From Gloeophyllum trabeum ATCC 11539 (Eukaryota > Basidiomycota > Agaricomycetes > Gloeophyllales > Gloeophyllaceae): a stretch of 64,000 nt of DNA. The DNA lies in contig NW_006920417.1 of NCBI RefSeq assembly GCF_000344685.1, positions 1,187,412 to 1,251,411 on the forward strand, given 5' to 3'. The position numbers were made by a program, and so were the translations under genes. Numbering within the stretch: position 1 is the stretch's first letter; every line of letters begins with the position of its first letter. The notes under the pieces are model-generated. The model ran no database searches, had not been told where the DNA came from, and saw only the letters and a list, made by a program, of their open reading frames with translations. Below, one piece after another: positions 1 to 11,240 of this stretch.

Positions 1-758
1 GAACGCGTGCCAGCGGCCTACTTGCGGTTCGGCTCGGCCGGGAATGGTAGATCGGAAGGCGGTAGTAGCAGACTTGTCAAAGACCGCCAAGCTGCAAGAT
101 ATGCGAGGGACGTTGCTCTTGAGCCAAGGAGACACCGAGGACGATAGACATCCGACATTCCGATTCGAAAAGGAGGTCAAACTGGACACGATGGCCGACA
201 GCTCAGACTCGGAGTGGGCGTCCGCCGACAGCGCGAAGAATAATACGTTTTCTCTGTATACCTGGGGCAGGCGAGACAGGTGTCGAGCCAGCTGCACAGA
301 TTTCGAAAACAGTACAGTGCTCGTGTGTAAGATTGCCATGATGGGGGCAGCTAGGACATAGACGGGCTCCTCCCGGTTATTACAGTAAGATTTTCACTGC
401 CCTGGACCAAGATTTTCCGTACGGATATTTGGAGGGAAAGATGCCGAGGTATTCCAGTGTCCTGTCGGTGTGATCCCGTCAAATTCCATGTAATGGTCGG
501 ACAGGTGGGCGCCTGTGGGCGCTTCTCCTTCGTCTGGCGAAGTCACATGACCGTGTCGACAGCCACAACTCCTGGGGGTGGGCAACGCCGCGTCTGAATG
601 CGTACTATTTGTACATGTTTGGCTCGGGCTTAAACGCGATTTGGCAGTGACCAACTGCTGTCGGACAACGTTGTGCCCCCGCTATTGCCTTTTCAAGCAG
701 ATTTAAGTCACAGATTTGCACAAAAAGATCATTACTAGTGCCTGTTCAGTGAATTTTT
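1..758. other. Left-edge stretch without a supported gene
   Basis: Short open frames exist here, for example 44-361 on + and 394-654 on -. None shows a recognisable domain, splice structure or family motif. The minus frame at 394-654 contains the peptide DAALPTP, which recurs on the plus strand near 2180 because a 32-bp segment (573-604) is repeated in inverted orientation at 2175-2206. The stretch could be intergenic DNA or a degraded repeat. I make no gene call. Confidence 0.5.
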
Positions 759-1101
759 GGGAAATTGCTGATAGTTAAATAAATAGTGTAAAAAAAGTTA
801 CCCAATGGACAATCTGGGTTGAACACGCACAAGAGCTTACTTGATAGAGCACTTCTCATGTTTGAAGCTAGACGTGAAAGTGAGTCTACGAGCCAGCACA
901 GTGTCCACGGTAGTCGACTGAAGAAAAGTGATTTGGCGCGAGACGCGGTGTGACAGTGATGTGACTAGGGCGAATGCCCGGGAGTTCTGTCATTTTATTA
1001 GTTCTGACATTTAATCATAGGCTTACCTTTGGGTATGACTATGTTATATACACTCATTAGTGCCTGCTTAGACCTCAGAAGAGTGAGGTGATTGTGTATG
1101 G
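759..1101 (+). repeat. Direct repeat, left copy, abutting gap 1
   Basis: This 343-bp segment recurs almost exactly at 1781-2122. The only differences I see lie in an A-rich run near 788-803 (one base length difference and a few changes). It ends at the first N of the gap and its partner starts at the last N, so the pair most likely marks overlapping contig ends rather than a biological duplication. No coding content was recognised. Confidence 0.9.
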
Positions 1102-1780
1102 NNNNNNNNNNNNNNNNNNNNNNNNNNNNNNNNNNNNNNNNNNNNNNNNNNNNNNNNNNNNNNNNNNNNNNNNNNNNNNNNNNNNNNNNNNNNNNNNNNN
1201 NNNNNNNNNNNNNNNNNNNNNNNNNNNNNNNNNNNNNNNNNNNNNNNNNNNNNNNNNNNNNNNNNNNNNNNNNNNNNNNNNNNNNNNNNNNNNNNNNNNN
1301 NNNNNNNNNNNNNNNNNNNNNNNNNNNNNNNNNNNNNNNNNNNNNNNNNNNNNNNNNNNNNNNNNNNNNNNNNNNNNNNNNNNNNNNNNNNNNNNNNNNN
1401 NNNNNNNNNNNNNNNNNNNNNNNNNNNNNNNNNNNNNNNNNNNNNNNNNNNNNNNNNNNNNNNNNNNNNNNNNNNNNNNNNNNNNNNNNNNNNNNNNNNN
1501 NNNNNNNNNNNNNNNNNNNNNNNNNNNNNNNNNNNNNNNNNNNNNNNNNNNNNNNNNNNNNNNNNNNNNNNNNNNNNNNNNNNNNNNNNNNNNNNNNNNN
1601 NNNNNNNNNNNNNNNNNNNNNNNNNNNNNNNNNNNNNNNNNNNNNNNNNNNNNNNNNNNNNNNNNNNNNNNNNNNNNNNNNNNNNNNNNNNNNNNNNNNN
1701 NNNNNNNNNNNNNNNNNNNNNNNNNNNNNNNNNNNNNNNNNNNNNNNNNNNNNNNNNNNNNNNNNNNNNNNNNNNNNNNN
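1102..1780. other. Assembly gap 1 (679 N)
   Basis: Run of N. Its flanks are the two copies of a 343-bp repeat, so the real gap may be absent or of a different size. Open frames running through it are artefacts of the N run. Confidence 0.99.
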
Positions 1781-2122
1781 GGGAAATTGCTGATAGTTAA
1801 ATAAATAGTAGTAAAAAAGTACCCAATGGACAATCTGGGTTGAACACGCACAAGAGCTTACTTGATAGAGCACTTCTCATGTTTGAAGCTAGACGTGAAA
1901 GTGAGTCTACGAGCCAGCACAGTGTCCACGGTAGTCGACTGAAGAAAAGTGATTTGGCGCGAGACGCGGTGTGACAGTGATGTGACTAGGGCGAATGCCC
2001 GGGAGTTCTGTCATTTTATTAGTTCTGACATTTAATCATAGGCTTACCTTTGGGTATGACTATGTTATATACACTCATTAGTGCCTGCTTAGACCTCAGA
2101 AGAGTGAGGTGATTGTGTATGG
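1781..2122 (+). repeat. Direct repeat, right copy, abutting gap 1
   Basis: Near-identical partner of 759-1101, starting flush with the gap. The unique sequence after it (2123-2494) carries the inverted 32-bp match to 573-604 and no gene that I can support. Confidence 0.9.
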
Positions 2123-2494
2123 GCAACAGGAGCAGCATTGGTCACTTTTGCGCCACCAATTGCTTACATAAGCATACGCATTTCGACGCGGCGTTGCCCA
2201 CCCCCACAACTCCATTGACCCTCCTCGAATTTCGAGTTCAGAGCCAGACCGAGGAACGTGTTCTACTCACAGGTAAGGCCATGCTACTCGAAGGCCCGAA
2301 GCGCACCACAGAGAAAGACTGATTATTATGGGAAAATCTAACACGCTCTAGCGCAACTAATGATAACAGCCACAGGTAATATTCTATGCGATCTCTATGA
2401 CGGAACACTTTCTAATCGTGAACGTATACCGAGATACCGACGCGCCTCATGCGCCCTCAGCCAGGTTAACCATTAACGAGTCCAAAGCCCACTC

Positions 2495-3568
2495 CTACTC
2501 ATAGAGCAGCCGCTCTCTTCCGAATGAGCAAAGTCCCTGCCTCTGCTCCCATTCCGTTTTCCAATCAGCGTAGCCCATGGGCGAACCGAAACCAAGAATA
2601 CGGATGTCAGGAACATCGCATTCTGGGCCGGATAGTAGCGTCTCCTTTCTTAGCCCTTTAAGGTAATCGAGCTGAGCGGCGGCTAGCGGCTGTTTCTTCA
2701 GATCACCGCCTGCCCGAATGACTACACGAGTCTGGGAAGGCTGAGACAGACGCAATCGCGGGAGTCGCGGGTATGGGTCTTGCGAGTCCAGTGAGGGGGC
2801 AGGGTGGCGATAAGTCATGCCTGCGGTTTGAAATCCCAACACATGGGCTAAGCTAGCACCCGCCCGCACCCTGGATGCATCGCTCAAGTCGGAGAGGCGG
2901 ATGGCCCTCACGGACGATCCAGAGGCGAGGGAAGACAGGACCCCCAGGAGTGGATATTGTGGGCTCAGCTCTGCATTGAACTGGTATATGCCGCTGAGCA
3001 TGTCGGCTGCAAAGGCGAGGTGGAGCCTCTCTAATCGTGGCATGTCGAGGGGATAGTCGTCAATATGAGGGAAGGATCCGGAGTATAACGGCACTATCGG
3101 TCTCTTGGAGGAGACTCTCATAGTTAGATCTGTCAGGGCAGGGAAGCTGACACCATAAAACGTGTCCCAAAACAGGCGGTGGTAGCCTGGGTCGAATGAA
3201 ATGAGAGAGAATGTTTCGAGAGACGGCGAAATAACCCGAAGAATCTTTGGGAGGAGATCGAAGAAACCCAGAGCGTCAATTGCTAAGCTGAGGGCAGTCG
3301 AGCCACCGTATTGCGTGGTCTTCTCTACCCTGCAATCTGACAGGAACAAGTGCTTGATGGCGGGATGTTTGCGACTGGGCACGAGGACCGTGCTAATGAA
3401 AGCGTCGATCTGCTGGTAGCCAGACAGAGCTACTGACTGGAACCTGAACGGTTCAGAGACGCGAGCCATTCCCCTGGAGACAAGCGAGAGCGAACATCCT
3501 GTGGCACCTCCGTCAGTGCACGCCAGGGACACAATCGACCAGATGATTTCGACGGGGCAGCGTTCCAT
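2495..3568 (-). CDS. F-box-like protein of the Agaricomycete type
   Basis: Single-exon frame of 357 residues. The N-terminus begins MERCPVEIIWSIVSLAC and continues with SLSLVSRGMARVSEPFRF. This is the usual pattern of the large Agaricomycete F-box-like family: P-x-E-I-I at the start of helix 1, then the LVSR/W-type second half. The remainder is a leucine-rich region of the kind that usually forms irregular LRRs. F-box proteins of this type are thought to act as substrate adaptors of SCF ubiquitin ligases, but most are uncharacterised and the target cannot be read from sequence. The start was chosen because the F-box begins within five residues of it. No intron is needed. The gene is divergent from the MPP-beta gene, with 810 bp between them. 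Confidence 0.75.
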   Translation of the reverse strand: MERCPVEIIWSIVSLACTDGGATGCSLSLVSRGMARVSEPFRFQSVALSGYQQIDAFISTVLVPSRKHPAIKHLFLSDCRVEKTTQYGGSTALSLAIDALGFFDLLPKILRVISPSLETFSLISFDPGYHRLFWDTFYGVSFPALTDLTMRVSSKRPIVPLYSGSFPHIDDYPLDMPRLERLHLAFAADMLSGIYQFNAELSPQYPLLGVLSSLASGSSVRAIRLSDLSDASRVRAGASLAHVLGFQTAGMTYRHPAPSLDSQDPYPRLPRLRLSQPSQTRVVIRAGGDLKKQPLAAAQLDYLKGLRKETLLSGPECDVPDIRILGFGSPMGYADWKTEWEQRQGLCSFGRERLLYE

Positions 3569-4378
3569 GAAGATCGCCCTGCGACCTATGGCCAGTTATA
3601 TATGGCGCCGGCGACGAATTCGAGGATGATTACGTGCCGTTTGACTTTTACGTGCCCCCGCTCGCAATCGCGGTGGGTCTGAATTACATCCATTACATAG
3701 TCCAATGATGACCCTTTAGAGCGCGCGGAGCCGTCGGGTACGGGCTTTTTGTCGACGATAAGTAGGACGAGCAATAGACGGGGTAAGAAGTCGTGATTCC
3801 AGACCAGATCAGCGCCCGCGGGCCGGGAGCTGCCGTCGAAGGAACTGGAATGAGGTGCATCTCGTCGGCGCAGATATATGGCATATCTGGAGCACGCTGT
3901 GTGAAGACCTTGAGTAAAAACTTACGCATTATTCGGATGACTAGCGCTGAATATCTCCGCTCGGGGGGTGTACGCCTCCAATCGAAAGTACCGCGGAGTG
4001 CGAAGCCACAGATTATGTACAGGCTTGGTTCGCCGAGCGACATGAGGCCACAGCTGAGGCCTGAGGCCTGAGGGCTTGCTGCCACCCGCTCGAGTACATC
4101 GGGATGGATGTCGCCGCAGCCCCTTCTATACGCGGCGCAGGCTCGAAGACGTTGCATGACCACGAATTGATAATTGGTCCACAATTGTCAAGTCGTGCCC
4201 ACTGACATGGGGAGGAGATTGTAAAGCAGACTCCGTACCAGCTTCCGCTTATGTAAGGCACTAATACTTCCCCTTTCCACATGGGCGAAAGCTCGGCTGG
4301 CTCCGAGCCTAGGAGACGCCGTGAATACCCGACCCCTACACTTTCGAGCTTGTCAAAACTGCACAGGCTGTAGACTCA
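3569..4378. other. Divergent intergenic region
   Basis: Lies between the start of the minus-strand F-box gene and the start of the plus-strand MPP-beta gene, so it should hold both promoters. A minus-strand open frame at 3693-4184 (163 codons) has no recognisable domain and is not called. Confidence 0.5.
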
Positions 4379-5965
4379 ATGGTTTCTCGAGTGTTGGCAG
4401 GGTCGCTGGGGCGTGCTTTGCGGACGAGCGGACGTAGTGTGGTATGCTTCTCTCTCTTATTATAGAGGAATCTTCCCGCTAACCAGAGATGCAGAGGCCG
4501 ACACGGTTGTTTGCGACTGCGACGAGCAACAGCCCTTTCACTGAGGTGTCTACCCTGTCCAATGGCTTAACGGTCGCCACGGAATCGCATCCTCATGCTC
4601 AGACTGCGACGGTGGGTGTGTGGATAGACGCGGGCTCGAGAGCGGAGACGGACGCGACCAATGGCACGGCGCACTTCCTGGAACACATGGCTTTCAAGGG
4701 TACCAACAGACGGAGTCAGCATGCGCTCGAGCTTGAGGTTGAAAACCTCGGTGCTCATCTGAATGCGTACACGTCCCGGGAGCAGACGGTATACTATGCG
4801 AAGTCTTTCCGCAAGGACGTCCCGCAAGCTGTTGACATCATCAGCGACATCCTGCAAAATTCTAAGCTGGAGAACTCAGCTATCGAGAGGGAGCGGGATG
4901 TTATTCTGCGGGAGCAGCAGGAGGTTGATAAGCAGATGGAGGAGGTCGTCTTTGACCATCTCCATTCTGTTGCCTTCGCGGGTACGTCTCCTGAGCAGCT
5001 TATTGGTACGTAGGTTATGGTTCAAACCGTTATAGGCCAACCTCTGGGTCGTACGATCCTTGGACCCAAGCAGAACATCCTTTCGATCAAGCGTGACGAC
5101 CTTGCCAACTATATCAAGACCAACTACACCGCGGACAGGATGGTCTTGGTGGGAACTGGCGGTGTTGACCACCAGGAGCTGGTCAAGCTCGCCGAGAAGC
5201 AGTTCTCCACCCTCCCTGTCTCCCCCAACCCCATCCCTCTCGGCCGCCTTGCTCACCCCAAGACGAAGTTCGTCGGCGCCGAGGTCCGTGTCCGCGATGA
5301 TGACCTGCCCACAGCGCACATCGCCATTGCAGTGGAAGGCGTAGGCTGGAGCTCGCCAGACTACTTCCCCATGCTCGTCATGCAGTCTATCTTCGGCAAC
5401 TGGGACCGCTCGCTCGGCGCCTCCCCTCTCCTCTCTTCCCGTCTCTCCAACATTATCTCGACGAACAACCTCGCCAACAGCTACATGTCTTTCTCCACTT
5501 CCTACTCCGACACCGGCCTCTGGGGTATCTACCTAGTCTCTGAGAACCTCATGAACTTGGATGACTTGACACACTTCACGCTCCGCGAATGGACGAGGAT
5601 GTCCGTTGGCCCGACCAGCGTCGAGGTCGAGCGGGCGAAGAGCCAGTTGAAGGCCAGTTTGCTCCTCAGCTTGGACGGCACCACCGCCATTGCAGAGGAC
5701 GTCGGCAGGCAACTCGTGACCAGCGGGCGGAGGATGACACCAAAGCAGATCGAGCAGGCTGTCGATGCTGTTACGGTAGCTGACATTCAGCGGGTAGCGC
5801 AAAAGTACTTGTGGGATCAGGATGTAAGTGTCTGCTTTCATGTCTATTTTGCCTGTTTATGTCGCTGATGTCAATTGTCAGATTGCTATTGCTGCTGTCG
5901 GACCTCTCGAGGGCTTATTAGACTACAACCGTATACGCGCAGATATGTCGTCACTGGTGTATTAA
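4379..5965 (+). CDS. Mitochondrial-processing peptidase subunit beta
   Basis: Four exons: 4379-4441, 4489-4981, 5036-5823 and 5882-5965, giving 475 residues, normal for the family. This catalytic subunit pairs with MPP-alpha in the matrix and removes presequences from imported proteins. The zinc motif HxxEH is intact as HFLEH at about residues 83-87, with the downstream acidic ligand region [14 protein letters not shown]. The start [20 protein letters not shown] is basic and hydroxyl-rich, as expected of a mitochondrial presequence. The donor of intron 2 at 4982 was chosen over one at 5006 because it gives the conserved join [14 protein letters not shown] and a normal 54-nt intron. The other donor would need a 30-nt intron and would insert eight residues. 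The last exon is only 84 nt. Core-family QCR1 proteins are related, but the intact HxxEH favours MPP-beta (yeast MAS1). Confidence 0.93.
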
Positions 5966-6519
5966 GGAGTGAGTGTCTTCAGTATGTCTGCTTATCCCGT
6001 CACTCAAATCGACGTAGGTCGGTGACGTGTGGACAGTCTAGTCGTATTATCGGATATTTGCTTTTTGTTCATAGAGTATGCATTACAAAAGCGTCTAATA
6101 TGTCCGTCTGATGTCAGTGACTCGGCTGTCGACTCTATAATCCTTGTTCATCCCCGTAGGCGGGGTAGTGCAACTTCTGTCCTTGTTTCAAAATCTGGCA
6201 GGCATAAGTGCCTATGTTATCTTGGGATGCATGCGATATATATGGCTTCCTCCTGAATCTGAAGTTCAGGCGTTCCGAGCCTGCTTCTTCGAGTATGCAC
6301 GTCGTTCTTGAAGGCAATAGTTAGTGAAGGTTCCGAATGGCAACGAACGCTGCAGACGAGACAAGGAAACGGGGGCAATACCATGCGTGCCGCCATGTCT
6401 GTCTTTGTCCGTTCCACTATGCACAACCTAATTGCGGTACAACCGTCAACGATTCCGGGAACAATAACACAGCGAGCAAGACATATTTGATGCTGCACTC
6501 GACCTAAACTATCGCAACA
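5966..6519. other. Intergenic region, MPP-beta to Rce1
   Basis: Contains the 3' flank of the MPP-beta gene and presumably the Rce1 promoter. No conserved motif or coding content was recognised. Confidence 0.5.
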
Positions 6520-7798
6520 ATGGCTTCAGAACCAGAGCTGCTGGAGTACTTTCTTGCCCCGCCAATTTCTCTCGAGATTGCTCATACGCTGACCCTGCTG
6601 TTCGCGGCGGCATACGTCGGGTCTTTGTATCTCTCGAAGTATACCCGGCTTTCCTTCTCAGACAAGTCCATACGCGTTGGAAGCGGCGGTTCGAAGGAGA
6701 GGGGAGCCAACGAGAGGTGGAGGGACGACCCGGACGTTATCCGAGCTAGGCTGGCGATTGTCAGTCTGGTTACCGTGTTTTGCTGCTTCGTGGTATATGC
6801 AGTCATACGCGCGGTATCTTGGTATAAGGTGTGTGCCTCGGACGCTCAGAGAATGCGATGTCGAGGCCAAACGATTTCGTGCCAGGTTGGCGTGTTTTAC
6901 TCGACGATAGTCCGCCTGGGCTTCCACCTTTCCTCTGTGGAATCGGTGTACCCTTTCCTGCTCGCGCCTCTGCTCTACCTGGGACCGATCTATGCATCGT
7001 ATCTCGGGGAACATCTACCGTTTCAATTCTACTTTTCGTGGAGAAGGGATGTCGTGGATACGTTCATCTCATGGCAAGGCGTTCGGAACTATGTTCTTGT
7101 ACGTGTTATGCAAATTGAATACCGCATTGCTAAGCCAATCTACATGTACAGGGGCCTATAACAGAAGAAATTGTGTTTCGAGCTTGTGTGCTGTCGCTAT
7201 ACCACTTGGGCGGTGCGTCTAGGACCTGGATGATCTTCGGCTCGCCGATCTCTTTCGGCTTTGGTACGATATAATTTCTTGGGATCTTTGTCCAGATCTG
7301 ATAGTGACACAGCTCACCTGCATCATGCCTGGGAGATATACAATCGCTATGGGCGGACACGCACTGCCCTGAAGAATGCAGCCTTGACAACCTGTTTGTA
7401 TTGTTCCCCCCGTGCGTGCCGCTGATTGACGCCTTCACCCATCTCATCCAGTATTTCAACTGTCATACACAACACTCTTCGGCGCGTTCTGCGCTTATCT
7501 ATTCTTGATAACAGGGTCCATCTACCCGCCCATATTCGCGCACATCTTCTGCAACGTCATGGGCCTCCCGCAGATTGGCCTGGAGATCAGGCGGTTCCCT
7601 GCCCACAAGCAGTGTGCGTCATCCGTCCTCTTGTTCGCTTCTACCAGCATGGGACGCTAACAATCCGCGCTGTGCTCAGCCATCATGGTGGCATACTGCA
7701 TAGGTATCATAGGCTTTGCCTTTGCATTGCGCCCGTCGGCCTTCGCGCGTTTGAGTAGCATGTATTGGCGGTCTGGGAGTATGGTCGGATGGTTCTGA
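6520..7798 (+). CDS. RCE1: CAAX prenyl protease 2 (Rce1 family)
   Basis: Exons 6520-7098, 7152-7263, 7313-7393, 7452-7613 and 7680-7798 give 350 residues. If the in-frame 57-nt GT-AG segment 6829-6885 is also an intron, the product has 331. Rce1 is an ER-membrane protease that removes the last three residues from prenylated CaaX proteins. The family signatures appear once exons are joined: GPITEEIVFRACV (paired Glu, E-E-x3-R), FGFAHLHHAWE (first catalytic His) and HIFCNVMGLPQ (second His and Asn). Several hydrophobic stretches match a polytopic membrane protein, for example RARLAIVSLVTVFCCFVVYA and YPFLLAPLLYLGPIY. The start follows from the short lumenal N-terminus and first membrane helix seen in the family. 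A likely client, ending in CVIM, is encoded at 52327-54452 in this window. Confidence 0.9.
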
Positions 7799-9257
7799 TC
7801 ATATATCGCCACTGGCCGGCTTGCACGCCTCGACTTCGTAAGCACTTCGCGATACAAGTGGCTTCTGCGCTCCTTATGATCATTGTAGATACTAACGTTA
7901 GCGCTGTTAAAGCGCTGTTATACTCATCATGGCGCTGTATGACTTCCGGCCCCATCTCTCCCTTAACCCAGTCACTAGTATAGAAGCACCGCGTCTGGCT
8001 GATCCCCGCGGTTGACAGGGTTCACTCATACATCGACTGCGTCATCTCCCGGTTACATTTTCATAGATTTGAGTGCGTTCAATTCAGTCTGTATATAATT
8101 TATGCTCTATTTGTGGATGTCCTTATCATTGGCGCCCGGGTTGGTCCAACGGCTCGTTGCGAGACAACTTAACACAAACCATCTCATAGCTGTGTAGATG
8201 CCAGCATGGTTGCGAATTATGGCAAGGTGGGTGTGGCTGGGATTGTAAGCTTGACCCGCGCGGCTCAATTTCAGTCGATTGCTCCGCGTTGCTTTGTAGC
8301 CTCTCATATCATCAGTCCAACAAGGCTAATGGCCTATCCCATGTCGTTGCCCCGCCCCTCCAGATCTGTCACCGTATCGGCCTACATTCTGCAGAGCGTT
8401 AAAACACGGTGGCTTGCGCAGCCCCTCTGTTCCCCGCGCTTCCACCCCACAATTTGAACTAATTCCCCGCGGTGTCAGAACGGCTCGTCCTGCATCTGAT
8501 GCGTGCGTACCTTCTCCTCTCTCGATCGCGGTTGCTGGCCTTCCCGGACGACGGCGACGGGAGCACCGGGGAGCGACTCGGGCGGGAGTCCGAAGGTATT
8601 GCACATGTTATTGAGCATACATGTATATTGGACGGTCTGATGACGGCTCTAAGTATACCCTGGCAGCGCCGCTGGTCTCTATCAACCTCGAGTCGGTGAC
8701 ACTAATGCTTACCCCGCATCAGCGACTTGAGTGAGCTGGAGCTTACCTCGGGGCGCGGGGGCGGGGTAATAGCCTCCGTTTCATGACCCCACAGCTCTTA
8801 TCTGTTTTGTAGCGTTTGTTGTGGTAGGTTGGCGGTAGGCTCCTCATTTCCAGTAACTGCCAAGCAGCGTGCCGCCCTTTAGTCCGGCGCTAAGAAAGCT
8901 AATTGTCACGAGGCTTGCCTTGACAGTGTTATCAAGATCAGGAACAGGTTTTCTACATCTGACATCGCGAGATTTGAAGTCTATACACAACGCACTAACA
9001 GATCGCAGCCTGGATCCTCAAATGGGGGTCTTATGACCCCCGGACCTGCCCAAAAAGCAATAACTGTGTGTACTACAATTCACTAGATATTGCACACAGC
9101 TGTACCGGTGGCGTCTCGCCCTCCTTGAGCCTCCCGTTACCGCCATATATATGTAGCTGTGTAGGATCCAACAGGTGCGTATTAAATGGTCACCGCCTAT
9201 TGGTAGTAGTTGCTCAATCGCGCGCTCTGACGGGGCGCAGACGTATGCCGCCTCACC
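7799..9257. other. Intergenic region, 1.46 kb
   Basis: Only short frames without family resemblance were found. It holds the Rce1 3' flank and the DUF6533 gene promoter. GC-rich patches occur around 8470-8580 and 8750-8770. No repeat or RNA gene was recognised. Confidence 0.45.
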
Positions 9258-11105
9258 ATGCTTTCCAAAGAAGAGTATGATGATCACCTTTGGACGTGAG
9301 TGTCGAAATTTATCGTATTGTAGCGTTAGCTGAAGCCTCACAATCCTTGCCAGGGAGACAACCATAGTAAGTGTGACCGAACACATGCGCTTAGGCTGCT
9401 GTCCTTGACCACAGAATGCCAATGCAATAGCGGATGGGGTTTGCCGCTTTTGCAATCCTCATATGGGACCACATCATCACTTTCGGCGATGAGGTGAGTG
9501 GCATGTAGCATGATCGACCTCATCGTTGACTCTTGTTACCGTAGGTTGAGCTGATATGGAAGGGGAAGAAGAGCATTTGTAAGTTCCCATTTTGATGCTC
9601 TCATATTCACCGTGCTAATACCTTTTGGCAGTCACGTATCTCTTTTTCCTCGTAGGTACTCGTTATAATCCTGGCGAGGTGATAGCTAAGAAGATGCTAT
9701 CTCACTAGAACCGATACTTGACCCCGCTGGGCTTCATCATCAATTTATACGGTACATCTATCTCTTAAGTAACTTGATTGCATACCTGACTGACTGGGTT
9801 TACATTCCAGCCTACTTATCGCCCGTTTGGACGCCAGAAGTATGCTCACATCATGTCTCCACCCGTGCTTCGCGCGCTAACTCATCAGTTTCTCCAGACG
9901 TCAGTGTTTGCGATTTGGACCGCGAGTTCGTATCTCATATCAGGATTGCAGGTGTCAGCATTTCGTCCGCTATGAGGGTAGCATGACTGTCATTGGCATT
10001 GAAGTAACGGCAATCATGATGATGCTACGGTACGTGTTTTGCTTCTCCGACCTCGATTGGTCTGACGAAACCTCTAGGGTGAAGGCGATATACAATGGTC
10101 AGATATACGTCATGACCGGGGTGATCGCGGTTTTCATCGCGACAACCGCCGTGAATGCGTGGCTTCTGACGATGGGTCAAGGTAGGGTCTGAATCGTCGC
10201 ATAGTCGTGGTTACCAGCTCATTGACGGCTATGTGTAGCCGTATATCACGAGGCTAGCGACATCCATGGTGAGTAGTGACATTGAACACGCGACATCAAC
10301 ATGTGATGACCTTGCCCCAGCTTGCACTATGATATTCGATCCAAACCTGTGCGTATTCCACGCCCATGGCGAGCTGGGAGACCTGACGAGTCGATGCAGG
10401 GGATGGGTAGCTTCGGCCTCGGCTTGGCTGCCGCTGCTGTATGACACGATTGTGCTTGGTCTTACGTTCTTCCGGACGTATTATCCCGTACGACACAACA
10501 TTGGTAGTCACTTATTTAAAAGGCTCCTAGCGGATGGTATCATATACTATAGGTACGTCACTCCTCGCAACGCGTGCAAGGAACAGTCGACCAACGTTCT
10601 TATAGCGTTATCTTCTCGGTGACGCTGGTCCTCACGATAATGATCATCGTCGCGGATCCCGGCCTCAAGAACATCATGGCACAGTGAGTTGAATTTCGAG
10701 CGTTGGCATTCTTCTGGTACTGACGGGAGTACGATAGGCATGAACTTCTGTAAGTAGATTTGTCAGATATTGATTCGCCGGCTAACATACTGGTGCTGTT
10801 TATTTAGTCTGACGGTGAGTCGGCTGCAGCCTATAGCAGAGCATCGACCCTAATTTCTTCGGCGTCAGGTGACAATGATGTCCCGTATAAGCATCAACCT
10901 GAAGAAAGAAGGTCGTAGCCTGGAAGACGACCAAGTCATCCCCGTTGTCCTCCAACCCTCAGCCACAACCAGAAGACGGGGGACAACAATTCTACACGAC
11001 GTTGAGCTACAATTCATGCGCCCCGGACGCGAACCAGAAGCATCGACAGCGGATCCATCTGGCAGAATTAGGATTGATACGGTGACGGTCCGTAGCTATT
11101 GCTGA
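9258..11105 (+). CDS. DUF6533 domain membrane protein, 16 exons
   Basis: Exons: 9258-9295, 9354-9366, 9431-9493, 9545-9578, 9632-9651, 9709-9751, 9811-9839, 9944-10029, 10078-10181, 10239-10268, 10321-10348, 10400-10552, 10606-10683, 10738-10749, 10808-10814 and 10869-11105, giving 324 residues. The spliced N-terminus AAFAILIWDHIITFGDEVEL and then NRYLTPLGFIINLYAYL is the DUF6533 pattern (W/Y-D-x3-T-x-D-E-V, then NRYL). FVRYEGSMTVIGIEV, LYDTIVLGLTFFRT and LLLTVTMMSRISINLKKE are the usual later segments. The family is an abundant Basidiomycota-specific group of roughly seven-helix membrane proteins without known function; a receptor-like role is only a guess. Four exons are 20 nt or shorter (13, 20, 12 and 7 nt). 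Every splice pair is GT-AG and keeps frame, so the structure is plausible, but the smallest exons need transcript support. Confidence 0.8.
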
Positions 11106-11240
11106 TAGCATGTATGTTACAGTACAATACCCTCTGCTTGTAGTATTACTTTATGTTGTTGTCAATTTGTCATCAATACAGGAGTTGTACAACAGGCTGT
11201 GCGACTCTGCTCGCATAATCGATATACCTGCTGTTCCCCG

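Noticed and set aside
998..1873. Long open frames running through the N run of gap 1
   Set aside because: They consist almost wholly of unknown residues, and the flanking codons have no family match. The same applies to frames across gaps 2 and 3.
3693..4184. 163-codon minus-strand frame between F-box and MPP-beta genes
   Set aside because: No recognisable domain, and it overlaps other open frames in the divergent promoter region.
5006..5035. A 30-nt intron in the MPP-beta gene
   Set aside because: Using the donor at 4982 gives a normal 54-nt intron and restores the conserved [14 protein letters not shown], so the ultra-short intron is not needed.
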